From: Halobacteriales archaeon QS_4_62_28
Lineage (GTDB): Archaea; Halobacteriota; Halobacteria; Halobacteriales; Haloarculaceae
Length of the DNA: 64,000 bases
Direction: 5' to 3'
Assembly (NCBI GenBank): GCA_003021685.1
Contig: PXRO01000037.1
Location: 43,586 to 107,585, forward strand
A program made the position numbers and the translations under genes. The stretch's first letter is position 1; every line of letters begins with the position of its first letter. Below, in pieces: positions 46,298 through 55,566 of this stretch. The notes beneath the pieces were generated by a model. That model searched no databases. It saw nothing but the letters and a program-made list of their open reading frames with translations, and was not told the DNA's origin.

Positions 46298-47146
46298 TCA
46301 CACATTTTTGACGAGTCCGTCGATAGTCAGGCGGTCGTAGCCCAGTCCTTCGTGGACGACCAGTTCCAGGGCATTGACGAGATAGTGGGCGACGACGACG
46401 ACCAGCAGGCTCTCCGTGAGGACGAAGCCAGCGGCGAGTGCCATCCCGAGGCCACCAGTGACGACCATGCCGACCCGGCCCTGTGCGCCGTGGGCCGCGC
46501 CGAAGGTGATCGAGGAGACGACGGCCAGTAGCCACGGCGAGACGCCAAAGCCGCCGCCGACAGCGCCGATGGTCGCACTCCGGAAGACGAACTCCTCGAC
46601 GAGTGCAACGGTAGGCAAGACGGCACCGAGCAGCAGGACCCAGCCGCCGGGACTGTCCGGTGCGAGCATGGCCCGGAGCGACTCGTCGTAACCGGCCCCG
46701 GTGGCGTCGGCGACCGCTCCGGCCGCCTCGTTGGCCGCCCAGAGACCGAGTCCGAACAGGAGGCCAACGGCAACGCCGGGCACGCCGCGGGCGAGTGTCG
46801 TTTCGGGGATGCCAAGCGCAGCCGGCGGGATGGCGAAGTAGAGCGCACCGCCGGCGACGACAGCCCCGAAGACACCCTGGGTCAGCGCGACGTTGGCAAG
46901 CAGGGCCCCGGTCGATAGATTGGCGCGCGGGTCATGGACGGGACGCTCGAAGCGCGGGATGACCGGATCAGTCGGGCGCGGGTCTCGCGGCGACGGACCG
47001 GCAAACCGGATCTGATCCTGATCGCTGGGCGTGACGGCACGCTGGGAGAGTCGTGCTAGCGAAAGAAGCAAAAACAAAACGACCGCGAGCAGGCCGGTGA
47101 ACGCGGCCCACTGGGCCACGGCTTTACTGCGGGCTGGGCGAGCCAC
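46298..47146 (-). CDS. CPBP-family intramembrane metalloprotease
   Basis: A 282-residue membrane protein of the Abi/CAAX-protease-and-bacteriocin-processing family. Motif 1 is VEEFVFRSATIG (EExxxR), motif 2 is FGAAHGAQG, and motif 3 is VVVAHYLVNALE. These give the Glu/His metal site in the membrane. An N-terminal helix (about 10-32) and a charged linker precede it. Its start lies 23 bp inside the lonB 3' end, so the pair is probably co-transcribed. The substrate is unknown. Confidence 0.88.
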   Translation of the reverse strand: MARPARSKAVAQWAAFTGLLAVVLFLLLSLARLSQRAVTPSDQDQIRFAGPSPRDPRPTDPVIPRFERPVHDPRANLSTGALLANVALTQGVFGAVVAGGALYFAIPPAALGIPETTLARGVPGVAVGLLFGLGLWAANEAAGAVADATGAGYDESLRAMLAPDSPGGWVLLLGAVLPTVALVEEFVFRSATIGAVGGGFGVSPWLLAVVSSITFGAAHGAQGRVGMVVTGGLGMALAAGFVLTESLLVVVVAHYLVNALELVVHEGLGYDRLTIDGLVKNV

Positions 47147-49184
47147 CCTGGTGGCTCACGTCCTTTTCGAGTGCTTTGCCGGTGATGGACTTCAGGCGGT
47201 CGACCAGTGAGTCCTTCTCGGGTTCGCCGGCCAGCGCCACTTCCAGCACCTCGGAGATGTGTGACACCGGAACGATGTCGATCATCTCCTCGTACTCGTC
47301 TTCGATCATGACGTCCTGCGTGTTGGCCGCCGGAATGATCACCGTGTCGAGGCCGGACTTGGCGGCGGCCTCGATCTTGTGGGTGACACCGCCGACGGGC
47401 AACACGTCCCCACGGACCGACAGCGAGCCGGTCATCGCGAGGTTCTGCTCGATGGGCACGTCTTCGAGGGCGCTGATGACGGCCGTCGCGACCGTAATTG
47501 AGGCGGAGTCACCGTCGACGCCGCCTTCGCCGGCCTGGACGAACTGGATGTGCACGTCCTTCTCCGAGATGTCCTCGTCGGAGAACTTCTTGATGATCGC
47601 AGAGACGTTCTGGACTGCCTCTTCGGCCATCTCTTTGAGCTGGCCGGTGGCGATCACCTGGCCGGGGCCCTGGGAGGGCGTGACTTCGGCCATGACCGGG
47701 AGGACGATCCCGCTGTCCTCGCCCATCACGGCGAGACCGTTGACACGGCCGACCACGTCGCCCTCGTTGACGGTCAACTCGTAGTCTTTGCGGCGTTCGA
47801 TGTAGTCGTCGGCGAGTTGTTGCTCGATTGAACGGCTCCGTCCCTTGGCGTTGAGGACATCCTCGCGCGAGGTCACGTCCTTGTCTTCCGCGCGGGCGAT
47901 GTCGCCGGCGACGCGGACGAGGCCACCGAGTTCACGCAGTTTGAGCGTGAGGTGCCCTTTCCGGCCAGCACGGCGGCGTGCTTCGAGGATGATCTCCTCG
48001 ACCGCGTCGCGGTCGAAGTGCGGGAGGCGACCGTCGTTTTCGACTTCCTGTGCGATAAAGCGCGTGAGCTTCCGTCGCATCTCGGGGGTGTCTTCGATGG
48101 TGTCGTCCATGTACACCTCGTACCCGTACCCCTTGATACGGGACCGGAGGGCTGGGTGCATGTTCTCCATCGCGTCGAGGTTCCCCGCGGCGATCATGAT
48201 GAAGTCACAGGGGACGGGTTCGGTCTGAACCATCGCGCCCGAAGAGCGCTCTGACTGGCCCGTAATCGAGAACTCGCCTTCCTGGATCGCCGTCATCAGC
48301 TTCTGCTGGGAGCGGATATCGAGCGTGTTGATCTCGTCGACGAACAGGACGCCCTTGTTGGCCTTGTGGATCCCGCCGGCTTCGACGCGGTCGTGGCTGG
48401 GCGTCTCCATCCCGCCTGACTGGAACGGGTCGTGACGAACGTCGCCAAGCAGTGCGCCGGCGTGTGCACCCGTCGCGTCCTCGAAGGGCGCGGTGGTCTG
48501 ACTGGATCGGTTGACCAGCAGGTTCGGGATCATCGCGTCGTTGCCACGCGATCCATAGCGGAAGGCCAGGTAGATGACACCGGCTGCGAGGATCCCCAGC
48601 AGGACAGAGCCCTGGATAATCAGCGCGTAGCCGATGATGATCGCGATGATGATCCACATCAGGAAGGTCCGCATCTGGTTTCGCTTGCGGGCTTCTTCCT
48701 TGTGGGCATCGACGATTTGTTCACCCTTCCCGGCGGGAACGGTCCGGACCTTCGGTTCGTTCCCGTCGTCCGGGTTGTGGTAGACCAGAACGTCCTGTAG
48801 TTCCTCTTTCGGGAGCAGTTGGCTCATCGCCTTTGCCAGCATCGACTTGCCCGTCCCGGGCGAGCCGATCATCATCACGTGACGGCGCTGCTTGGCTGCC
48901 TTTTTGATGACGTCACGGGCGTGGTCCTGCCCGATGACCTGATCGACGAGTCGGTCGGGGACCTCGATGTCGTCGGTCGACTCGATGTCGAGCCCACCCA
49001 GTAGTCCCGCTTCTTCCCCGTCGACTGAGGCGTCGCCTTCGACTTCGACTTCGCTCCCCAGGTTGTCGAGGCCGCGTCCTTCGGCCCCGTCAGACTGGTC
49101 GCTGGTGTCGTCGTCTTCCGGCGGCGTCTCGGTCACCTCCCGGTCGTCGTCGGGAGTGTCGTCAATCTCGGTATTGTCGCTCAT
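47124..49184 (-). CDS. lonB: membrane-anchored ATP-dependent protease LonB
   Basis: A 686-residue archaeal LonB. Walker A is GSPGTGKS (107-114), Walker B is GVLFVDEIN (278-286), and an insertion inside the AAA domain carries two membrane helices (about 172-210) that tether it to the membrane. The C-terminal protease domain has the Ser560-Lys603 dyad in GVDGDSASIT and GGVTHKIEAA. A long acidic N-terminal tail is haloarchaeal. LonB is essential in Haloferax and controls membrane lipid and carotenoid enzymes. The CPBP gene overlaps its end. Confidence 0.95.
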   Translation of the reverse strand: MSDNTEIDDTPDDDREVTETPPEDDDTSDQSDGAEGRGLDNLGSEVEVEGDASVDGEEAGLLGGLDIESTDDIEVPDRLVDQVIGQDHARDVIKKAAKQRRHVMMIGSPGTGKSMLAKAMSQLLPKEELQDVLVYHNPDDGNEPKVRTVPAGKGEQIVDAHKEEARKRNQMRTFLMWIIIAIIIGYALIIQGSVLLGILAAGVIYLAFRYGSRGNDAMIPNLLVNRSSQTTAPFEDATGAHAGALLGDVRHDPFQSGGMETPSHDRVEAGGIHKANKGVLFVDEINTLDIRSQQKLMTAIQEGEFSITGQSERSSGAMVQTEPVPCDFIMIAAGNLDAMENMHPALRSRIKGYGYEVYMDDTIEDTPEMRRKLTRFIAQEVENDGRLPHFDRDAVEEIILEARRRAGRKGHLTLKLRELGGLVRVAGDIARAEDKDVTSREDVLNAKGRSRSIEQQLADDYIERRKDYELTVNEGDVVGRVNGLAVMGEDSGIVLPVMAEVTPSQGPGQVIATGQLKEMAEEAVQNVSAIIKKFSDEDISEKDVHIQFVQAGEGGVDGDSASITVATAVISALEDVPIEQNLAMTGSLSVRGDVLPVGGVTHKIEAAAKSGLDTVIIPAANTQDVMIEDEYEEMIDIVPVSHISEVLEVALAGEPEKDSLVDRLKSITGKALEKDVSHQGGSPSPQ

Positions 49185-49341
49185 ACAAACGTTGCTAACA
49201 CCAGATTGGAGGGACTGTCCACTGATATACTTTCTCCCCGCGACTGTCCTTGCCACGCCCGTAGAATCGCCTGAAAGCGACCGATTGTTCCCGTTTACAG
49301 GCACTCGTCGTCTTTATGAATTTCGCCAACGAGGGGCAACT

Positions 49342-49890
49342 ATGCGTGGCTTTTACATCGGCCGGTTCCAGCCTTACCACAACGGCCATCACACCATGGT
49401 CGAAGAGATCGCGACAGAGGTCGACGAACTCGTCCTGGGGATCGGGAGTGCGGGTGATTCCCACACCGATCACGACCCGTTCACCGCGGGCGAGCGCGTC
49501 ATGATGGTCACGCGAGCGGTCCGGGAGTTCGAACGGAACGACGATTTGGTCACCTACGTCGTCCCCATCGAAGACCTGAACCGCAACTCCGTCTGGGTGA
49601 GTCACGTCCAGAGCATGAGTCCGAGTTTCGACGTTGCCTACTCGAACAATCCGCTGGTCATTCGACTGTTCGAGGAGGCGGGAATCGAGGTTCGCCAGTC
49701 GGGGTTGTTCGATCGCGAGCGTCTAGAGGGAAGCGATATCCGTGAGGCGGTGATCGAGGGCGACGAGTGGCGTGCCCGCGTTCCCGATCCCGTCGTCGAG
49801 ACCATAGAGGAGATCAACGGCGTCCAGCGCATCCAGATGGTCGCCGAGAACGATATCGTCGAGCGGTGGGAGGCCCAGAGTGGGGAGTAA
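49342..49890 (+). CDS. nadM: nicotinamide-nucleotide adenylyltransferase (archaeal NadM type)
   Basis: A 182-residue nucleotidyltransferase making NAD from NMN and ATP. MRGFYIGRFQPYHNGHHTMVEE holds the HxGH motif, and the C-terminal LEGSDIREAVIEGDEWRARVP contains the ISGTxIR-type block. The ATG at 49342 begins the family; the frame is open upstream through lonB antisense. One base separates its stop from the SAM-hydrolase start. Confidence 0.93.
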   Translation: MRGFYIGRFQPYHNGHHTMVEEIATEVDELVLGIGSAGDSHTDHDPFTAGERVMMVTRAVREFERNDDLVTYVVPIEDLNRNSVWVSHVQSMSPSFDVAYSNNPLVIRLFEEAGIEVRQSGLFDRERLEGSDIREAVIEGDEWRARVPDPVVETIEEINGVQRIQMVAENDIVERWEAQSGE

Positions 49891-49891
49891 G

Positions 49892-50656
49892 ATGCTCACC
49901 CTCAGCACCGACTTCGGTTCGCCCTATCCGGCGGCGATGAAAGGCGTCATCTTGCAGGCTACCGACACACGCCTCGTCGACATCAGTCACGACTTCCCCC
50001 GACAGGACGTGCGTGCAACGGCGTTCTGGCTCCGAGAAGTGCTCCCGTACTTCCCACCGGCAGTCCACTGTGTCGTCGTCGATCCCGGTGTCGGCACTGA
50101 CCGGGCGGCCCTGGTCGTCCGGGTCGGCGAGCACGCTATCGTCGCTCCGGACAACGGCGTCTGCCTGCCAGTCGCGCGTGAACTCGCCGGCGAGGGTGAC
50201 GTGATCGAGGTATTCGAAATCGAGTACGACACGCCCGACAGCGCGACGTTCCACGGGCGAGACGTGTTCGCACCGACCGCGGCCGCCGTCCACGAGACCG
50301 GCGTCGGGTCGCTTCAGGACACTGCGTCACTCGCGCGGGCCGACGACTACGTCGACCTGACGTTTCCGGACCCGACGGTCAGCGAGACCGGTGCCAGCGG
50401 CGAGATCTTGGTCGTCGACGGCTTTGGTAACGTCATCACGAACGTTCCGGGCGATGCCGTCACTGGCGTGTTCGGCCAGCAGGTCCGGATCAACGGGGAA
50501 CCAGTTCAGGTCCAGCGGACCTACGCCGCTGTCCCGACGGGCCAGCGTCTCGTCACGGTCGGGAGCCACGGCAACGTCGAACTGGCGGTCAATCAGGGCC
50601 GGGGCGACGAGGCGTTCCACGTCGGTCCCGGTGACCGGGTAGAACTGTCGTACTGA
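49892..50656 (+). CDS. SAM hydroxide adenosyltransferase (DUF62, SAM hydrolase)
   Basis: A 254-residue enzyme of the DUF62/fluorinase fold that hydrolyses S-adenosylmethionine to adenosine and methionine. The conserved starts are LTLSTDFGSPYPAAMKG, VVDPGVGTDR and APDNGVC; the Asp-His-Arg water-activating set is represented by Asp in the first motif and FHGRDVFAP. It starts 1 nt after nadM and is translationally linked to it. Haloarchaea often keep this order. Confidence 0.9.
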   Translation: MLTLSTDFGSPYPAAMKGVILQATDTRLVDISHDFPRQDVRATAFWLREVLPYFPPAVHCVVVDPGVGTDRAALVVRVGEHAIVAPDNGVCLPVARELAGEGDVIEVFEIEYDTPDSATFHGRDVFAPTAAAVHETGVGSLQDTASLARADDYVDLTFPDPTVSETGASGEILVVDGFGNVITNVPGDAVTGVFGQQVRINGEPVQVQRTYAAVPTGQRLVTVGSHGNVELAVNQGRGDEAFHVGPGDRVELSY

Positions 50657-50667
50657 CACCCACCTTC

Positions 50668-50716
50668 TTTAGGTCGACCAAAACCGGAGGCTTTATTACT
50701 TTTAGGCCACCCTAAA
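50668..50716. promoter_or_regulatory. two DtxR-type palindromes around a TATA box, without a following gene
   Basis: Site 1 is TTTAGGTCGACCAAAA (50668-50683), with one weak arm. Site 2 is TTTAGGCCACCCTAAA (50701-50716), with perfect 6-bp arms. Between them lies CTTTATTACT, a TATA-like box. They resemble the site at 50955. The following 238 bases hold no ORF that I accept, so this may drive a small RNA or be a relic promoter. Confidence 0.55.
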
Positions 50717-50954
50717 CAACTGCACCGGGCACCGGTGGCGTGCTGTCGACCGGCGGTCGGCAGTCCGTGGAGGCCATCGGTCCCCTGGTCCCAGTTGTAT
50801 CGCCGGCCACCGTGGCCCGACAAACCAGACGGCTGTGGGCATCGACGCAGTCGTCTCGTACTGTTGGCTGTCCGCCGACAGTACTCGTCTGTCCCATCTT
50901 AACGAGATACTCCGTCGTGATTCAGACGCAGGGAAATCGACGGCCTTATACATT

Positions 50955-50970
50955 TTTAGGCTAGCCTAAA
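50955..50970. promoter_or_regulatory. perfect 16-bp palindromic operator of the 50975 gene
   Basis: TTTAGGCTAGCCTAAA is fully self-complementary and lies 5-20 nt before the start codon, just after the TTATACA box (about 50946). A bound repressor would cover the start site. The pattern matches the TTAGG-N-CCTAA sites that DtxR-family iron regulators (Idr/SirR) use in haloarchaea; that assignment is from family knowledge. Confidence 0.7.
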
Positions 50971-50974
50971 ACAC

Positions 50975-53386
50975 ATGCCACAGAGACGGACGTTCCTCGC
51001 GAGTCTCGGTACTGGTGTCACAGCGACGCTTGCGGGATGCCCCGGTGGATCCTCCAGCACGAACATGACCGAACAGGAGACCGGAACGGCGACGACCGGC
51101 GGTGACGCTGGTCCTGACGTCTCCGTCGGTGCACAGTTGAACGTGTATCGTGCGCGACTGTTCGACGCCGTTGCACTCGGACGTGCCGGATACGCGGCTG
51201 CCGGAGCCAGTGTCGCCGAGTCCATCTTCCAGCGATTTGAAGCTGCAAGCGGCGAGTACGGTGCTCACGAGACGCTCGAACGGACCAGCCAGTCGGCGTA
51301 CGAGGGATTCGAGGCGGCACTCGGCGAACTTCGATCCGCGCTCGAAGACGGTGATGTCGAGGCCGCTGCGGGGGCAGCAGCCGAAGGGGCCAGCAAGATT
51401 CAGGTCGCACAGCAGGCCCTGATTGGCAACGAACCGACGCGCGCCCTCGACCTCCTGTGGCTTGCGAGCCGAGGGGCCAACGCCGAACTACTGGCGGCCA
51501 CAGGCACGTTCGAGGCTGCCGGGCAGGTGGCGACGAACGCCCACGAGACGTTCGAGGCGGGCCTTGCCCACGATGCACTGGAAGACGCTGACGGCGAGTC
51601 GTACGAGGCGTTCGAGGCGGGACTCGAAGCGGCGGCGACCGCGGCTGGCAACGGAGACGCCGACGGTGTCCGGAAGCACGCACGCGCTGTCCTGTCGGCC
51701 GCTGTCGATGGGACATACGCACTCACCGACGAGACCACGGCGGGTGTCGCACATCTCGCCGAGATGCAAGCACGAGGGTACGACGCGGCCGCGCTCGTGA
51801 GCGCGGGTGGGGCCGGTGACGACCTCGCACACGCGGCCACTCTCAATACGTATCGCGCTCGCGTCCGGGATGCCGCGTGGCTCGCCGACGCCGGCCTCAC
51901 CGACGCCGGTGCCTCTATCGTCCAGAACGTCTTTGCACACTTCGAAGACGCACGCGCACACGAGGCACTCGAAGAAGCCGACGGCGAGGCCTACGAGGGC
52001 TTCGAAGGCGGTCTGGATTCGCTCACATCGGCTATCGAGTCGGACAGCGACGTGTCGGGCGCGCTGTCGACTATCGACGAGAACCTCGGGACCGGCATCG
52101 CCGCCCTCGCCGACGACGCCGCGCCAGTTCTCCAGGCGGGGTTCTTCCGGGCCCGTCTCGCCGACGCGTACGAACGATACCAGCAGGGCGAGGCCGAGGT
52201 TGGGGCGATGATCACCAGTGACCTCTTCGAGCGATTCGAGGCCGACGAACTGGGTTTCCACGAGACTCTGGAGGAGACCGACGAGTCGCTGTACGAGCGG
52301 TTCGAGGAGGAGCACCTGACGGCGCTCGTCGAGGCATACGAAAACGAGGACAGCGACGCAATCCAGACCCACCACGAGGGTGCCCAGTCTGCGCTGGTCG
52401 ACTTCGAGGCGACCAGATCTGCCACCGCCGCAAGCAGCGCCGAGACCAGTTTCGCCGTGGCCAGGGGCTTTGACGCTGCCACACTCACCAGGCTCGACGC
52501 GGCGTCTCGGGCCGTCACCGTCGCCGAATCGACGTTCGAGCACTTCGAGAGCGGTGCGGCCGGTTACCACGAAGCGCTGGAGGACGCCGACCACGAAACC
52601 TACGAGTCGTTCGAGTCGGACCTCGGGGCCGTCCGCTCAGCGGCCGAGTCGGGTGGTGACGTGACTGCCGCGGCCCAGACGTTCAACGGGACCGCCATCG
52701 ACGGCATCTACGCAATCGCCGGCGCGGGCGGTGGCTCGAACACCGAACCTGCGACAGCTATCGCCCAGAACATCTTCGCCACGTTCGAGGAAGCCCGGGT
52801 CCACGAGGCACTCGAAGACGCCGACCACGAGGCGTACGAGGGCTTCGAGGCCGCGCTGAACGACTACGCCAGCGCACTCGGTGAGGGCGAGGCCCCCGTC
52901 GGTACCTTCGCCGACGCGACCCTGCGCGCACAGTTCGCCGTCGCCGGGGCACTCTCTGACGCGCCGGTCGGGTCCGGCGGCGAGGGCAACGAGTCGACCG
53001 AGACTGAATCCAGCCTCGAAGGCGGGCCAAACGTTGTCGAAGGAGTGCCAGACGACGCCGACCACGTCGTCTCGATGCAGGCCGTCGGCTTCGAACCGAC
53101 CGAACTGACTGTCTCGGTCGGTGACACAGTCGCCTTCGAGCACGTCGCCGGCGAGGCCCATAACGTCGTCGCCCGCGAGTCACAGCTACCCGAGGGAGCG
53201 GAGTACTGGTCTTCCGGTGGCTTCGACTCCGAGAGCGCCGCCGTCGAGGGCTGGGAGCAAGGCAAGGGTGCAGTCCAGTCCGGTCAGTCCTACGTTCTCA
53301 CCGTCGAGACGACCGGTGAACACCCCTACTACTGCGTCCCCCACGAGAGGGCGGGGATGGAAGGCACAATCGTCGTCGAGGAGTAA
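50975..53386 (+). CDS. Tat lipoprotein with six HExxE repeats and a C-terminal cupredoxin (DUF5059/halocyanin)
   Basis: An 803-residue exported protein. The N-terminus PQRRTFLASLGTGVTATLAGC is a Tat signal with lipobox Cys22. Residues about 50-665 form an all-helical repeat array, with six units carrying HETLE or HEALE followed 11 residues later by YExFE (His98, 199, 329, 429, 532, 610). His199 is in a HDALE variant. Residues about 695-803 are a type 1 copper domain with His729, Cys787, His790 and Met795. An iron-type operator covers the promoter. I infer an iron-acquisition protein, possibly binding Fe through the HExxE sites with the copper domain as redox partner. No permease is adjacent. 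Confidence 0.8.
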   Translation: MPQRRTFLASLGTGVTATLAGCPGGSSSTNMTEQETGTATTGGDAGPDVSVGAQLNVYRARLFDAVALGRAGYAAAGASVAESIFQRFEAASGEYGAHETLERTSQSAYEGFEAALGELRSALEDGDVEAAAGAAAEGASKIQVAQQALIGNEPTRALDLLWLASRGANAELLAATGTFEAAGQVATNAHETFEAGLAHDALEDADGESYEAFEAGLEAAATAAGNGDADGVRKHARAVLSAAVDGTYALTDETTAGVAHLAEMQARGYDAAALVSAGGAGDDLAHAATLNTYRARVRDAAWLADAGLTDAGASIVQNVFAHFEDARAHEALEEADGEAYEGFEGGLDSLTSAIESDSDVSGALSTIDENLGTGIAALADDAAPVLQAGFFRARLADAYERYQQGEAEVGAMITSDLFERFEADELGFHETLEETDESLYERFEEEHLTALVEAYENEDSDAIQTHHEGAQSALVDFEATRSATAASSAETSFAVARGFDAATLTRLDAASRAVTVAESTFEHFESGAAGYHEALEDADHETYESFESDLGAVRSAAESGGDVTAAAQTFNGTAIDGIYAIAGAGGGSNTEPATAIAQNIFATFEEARVHEALEDADHEAYEGFEAALNDYASALGEGEAPVGTFADATLRAQFAVAGALSDAPVGSGGEGNESTETESSLEGGPNVVEGVPDDADHVVSMQAVGFEPTELTVSVGDTVAFEHVAGEAHNVVARESQLPEGAEYWSSGGFDSESAAVEGWEQGKGAVQSGQSYVLTVETTGEHPYYCVPHERAGMEGTIVVEE

Positions 53387-53435
53387 TCCGCGCCTCCATG
53401 GGTTCAGATAAGAGATCGAAGTAACAGAGTTGAGA

Positions 53436-53794
53436 CACCGAAAGCCCTCGCGGCGCTATCCGGCGCTGTGACGGATATTCTCCCTGCGGTCGAATAGTGC
53501 CGACGCAGCGCCGGCTACCGCGCCTCGCCCTTTCATCCACCAGGTATCGGCTGGACAACCGGCTGAATCCTGGCGGATGAAAGGGCGAGCGGCGCTCGGT
53601 CCCTCCCGGGCGACACAAGCACCGCAACGGAGTGAGGAGCGTGGTTCGAAAGACCTCCGGTCTTTCGTCATCACGAGAGAGCTGCGCTCTCTGGGACGAC
53701 AGCGAGCCCCGGAGCGGTCGAGTGGGCGGTCGGTTCCACCGACCGCCTTCTCCGCGGCGGCAACTGCCGCCGCGCAAAGCGAGGGCTTTCGGTA
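53436..53794. repeat. large palindromic intergenic element, copy D (with extra hairpins)
   Basis: A 359-bp element. Outer arms are CACCGAAAGCCCTCG (53436-53450) and CGAGGGCTTTCGGTA (53780-53794). The 21-bp stem CTCGCCCTTTCATCC.. / ..GGATGAAAGGGCGAG recurs at 53524-53544 / 53569-53589 with one mismatch. Four further perfect hairpins lie inside the shared module: 53647-53667 (9-bp arms), 53676-53692 (7-bp), 53725-53747 (10-bp) and 53754-53773 (8-bp). It sits between the convergent cupredoxin and thermosome genes. Confidence 0.88.
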
Positions 53795-53803
53795 CCGGCA
53801 GTC

Positions 53804-55387
53804 CTAGCTCGCGGAGATGACGTCGTCGATGCGCGCGATCATCGTCGCGGCCTCGGTGGCGCTCTCGACGGCCTCGCGCTTGACGGCCGCGGGGTCGAGG
53901 ACACCGTAGTCGACAGGGTCGTCGACGATACCCGTCTGACCCTGGCTGATGATGCCTGCGATCCCCTCACTCTCGTGTTCGGCGCGCAGGTCGACGAGTG
54001 CGTCGATTGGATCCAGTCCGGTGTTCTCGGCGAGCGTGCGCGGGACCACGTCGACGGCGTCGGCGAAGGCCTCGACGGCGAGTTGCTTGCGGCCCTCGAT
54101 GGAGGCAGCCTCGTCGCGGATGTGGTTGGCGATGGCGATTTCGGTCGCGCCGGCACCGGGGACGACGCCGCCCTTGTCGAGGGCGGCCGTGACGACATCG
54201 AGCGCGTCGTTGAGTGCGCGTTCGAGTTCGTCGGTGACGTGTTCGGTCCCGCCGCGGGCAAAGAGGGTGACTGTCTCGGAGGTCGCCCCGCCCTGGACGA
54301 AGGCGAGTTCCTCGTCGCCGTACTTCTCGACGTGGATGTCCTCGGCCTCGCCGAGGTCGCTCGTTTCCAGTGTGTCGGCTGAACCGACGCGGCTGGCACC
54401 GGTCGAGTGAACGATCGCTTTGATGTCGTCGTCACTCACGCTGTCGAAGGCGACGATGCCTTCCTGTGCGAGTTGTGCACCGACGCGCTCGTCGATATCT
54501 CCGGAGACGAAGACGACATCCGCGCCGGTATCGGCGATTGCTTCGGCGTAGCCCGCGAGTTCCGCTTCTTCGGCCTCGATTGCGGCGTTGAGCTGATCGA
54601 CGTTAGAGACGTTGTACTCGGCGTCGATGTTGCTCTCGCGGACTTCCAGGTCGGCGTCGATAACGCCGATGGCTGCGTCCGTGACCGCTCGGGGCATGTT
54701 GCCGTGGACCGGTTCTTCCTCGATGATGACACCCTCGACGAGTTCGGTCGCCGACGATGAGGAACCAGCCTGCGAGCGGATCGTGATCTTCTCGCGGGCC
54801 GTGCCGCCGCCGTCAGTGGTCTGTTGGACGGCCTCGACGACAGTCTCGGCGAGGTCGCCCGCGGCGATGTCGCCCGTCCCCTTTCCGGTCATGGAGGAGT
54901 CAGCGACGGCGATGAGGGTTTCTTCGTCGACTTCGCTGTCGAGGACTTCCCCGTCGATGGCGTTCTGTGCGAGCTTGGAGGCTTCGTGGTATCCCTCGAC
55001 GATGGTCGTCGGGTGGACATCGTCTTCGAGCAGGTCTTCGGCCTGTGTCAGGAGTTGCCCGGCCAGTACGGACGCCGTGGTCGTCCCGTCGCCGACCTCG
55101 TCTTCCTGTGTCTCGGCGACTTCGACGATCATCTGTGCGGCGGGATGCTCGATGTCCATCTCGTCGAGAATCGTCGCACCGTCGTTGGTGATGACGACCT
55201 CGCCCGAGTCCGAGACGAGCATCTTGTCCATGCCACGGGGACCGAGCGTGGTCCGGACGGATTCGGTGACTGCCTTCCCGGCAGCGATGTTCGAGCTCTG
55301 TGCGTCCTTTCCGTGCGTACGCTGGGCGTCCTCGTCGAGAATGAAAAGAGGCTGGCCACCCATGCGTCGCTGGCCGGACTGTGACAT
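53804..55387 (-). CDS. thermosome (group II chaperonin) subunit
   Basis: A 527-residue chaperonin subunit. The apical and equatorial marks are [18 protein letters not shown], then [15 protein letters not shown] (ATPase Asp), and [18 protein letters not shown]. The protein stops at DDVISAS without the Gly-Gly-Met-rich tail of the main haloarchaeal CCT subunits, so it may be the minor subunit type. The ATG at 55387 is used. It is divergent from the amidohydrolase gene at 55567, and its 3' end is bounded by palindromic element D. Confidence 0.93.
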   Translation of the reverse strand: MSQSGQRRMGGQPLFILDEDAQRTHGKDAQSSNIAAGKAVTESVRTTLGPRGMDKMLVSDSGEVVITNDGATILDEMDIEHPAAQMIVEVAETQEDEVGDGTTTASVLAGQLLTQAEDLLEDDVHPTTIVEGYHEASKLAQNAIDGEVLDSEVDEETLIAVADSSMTGKGTGDIAAGDLAETVVEAVQQTTDGGGTAREKITIRSQAGSSSSATELVEGVIIEEEPVHGNMPRAVTDAAIGVIDADLEVRESNIDAEYNVSNVDQLNAAIEAEEAELAGYAEAIADTGADVVFVSGDIDERVGAQLAQEGIVAFDSVSDDDIKAIVHSTGASRVGSADTLETSDLGEAEDIHVEKYGDEELAFVQGGATSETVTLFARGGTEHVTDELERALNDALDVVTAALDKGGVVPGAGATEIAIANHIRDEAASIEGRKQLAVEAFADAVDVVPRTLAENTGLDPIDALVDLRAEHESEGIAGIISQGQTGIVDDPVDYGVLDPAAVKREAVESATEAATMIARIDDVISAS

Positions 55388-55566
55388 TGTTGTATGCCTC
55401 ACTTGTGTGTCGTTAGCGGTTCTATATAAAGATTACTATGCACGACACCGAAATTCGTCCAACAGTGGTGCCTGCCTCCGTGCAAGCGTCGCCACTCTCG
55501 GACAACGTCGTTGCGACTTCCAGTGACCGGCAACTGTTTAATACCAGGCTGTACGACTGTTTGGCA

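Noticed and set aside
50740-50964. 74-codon ORF between the iron-type operators
   Set aside because: It lacks acidic bias, has no recognisable family and runs through the operator at 50955, so a non-coding transcript is more likely.
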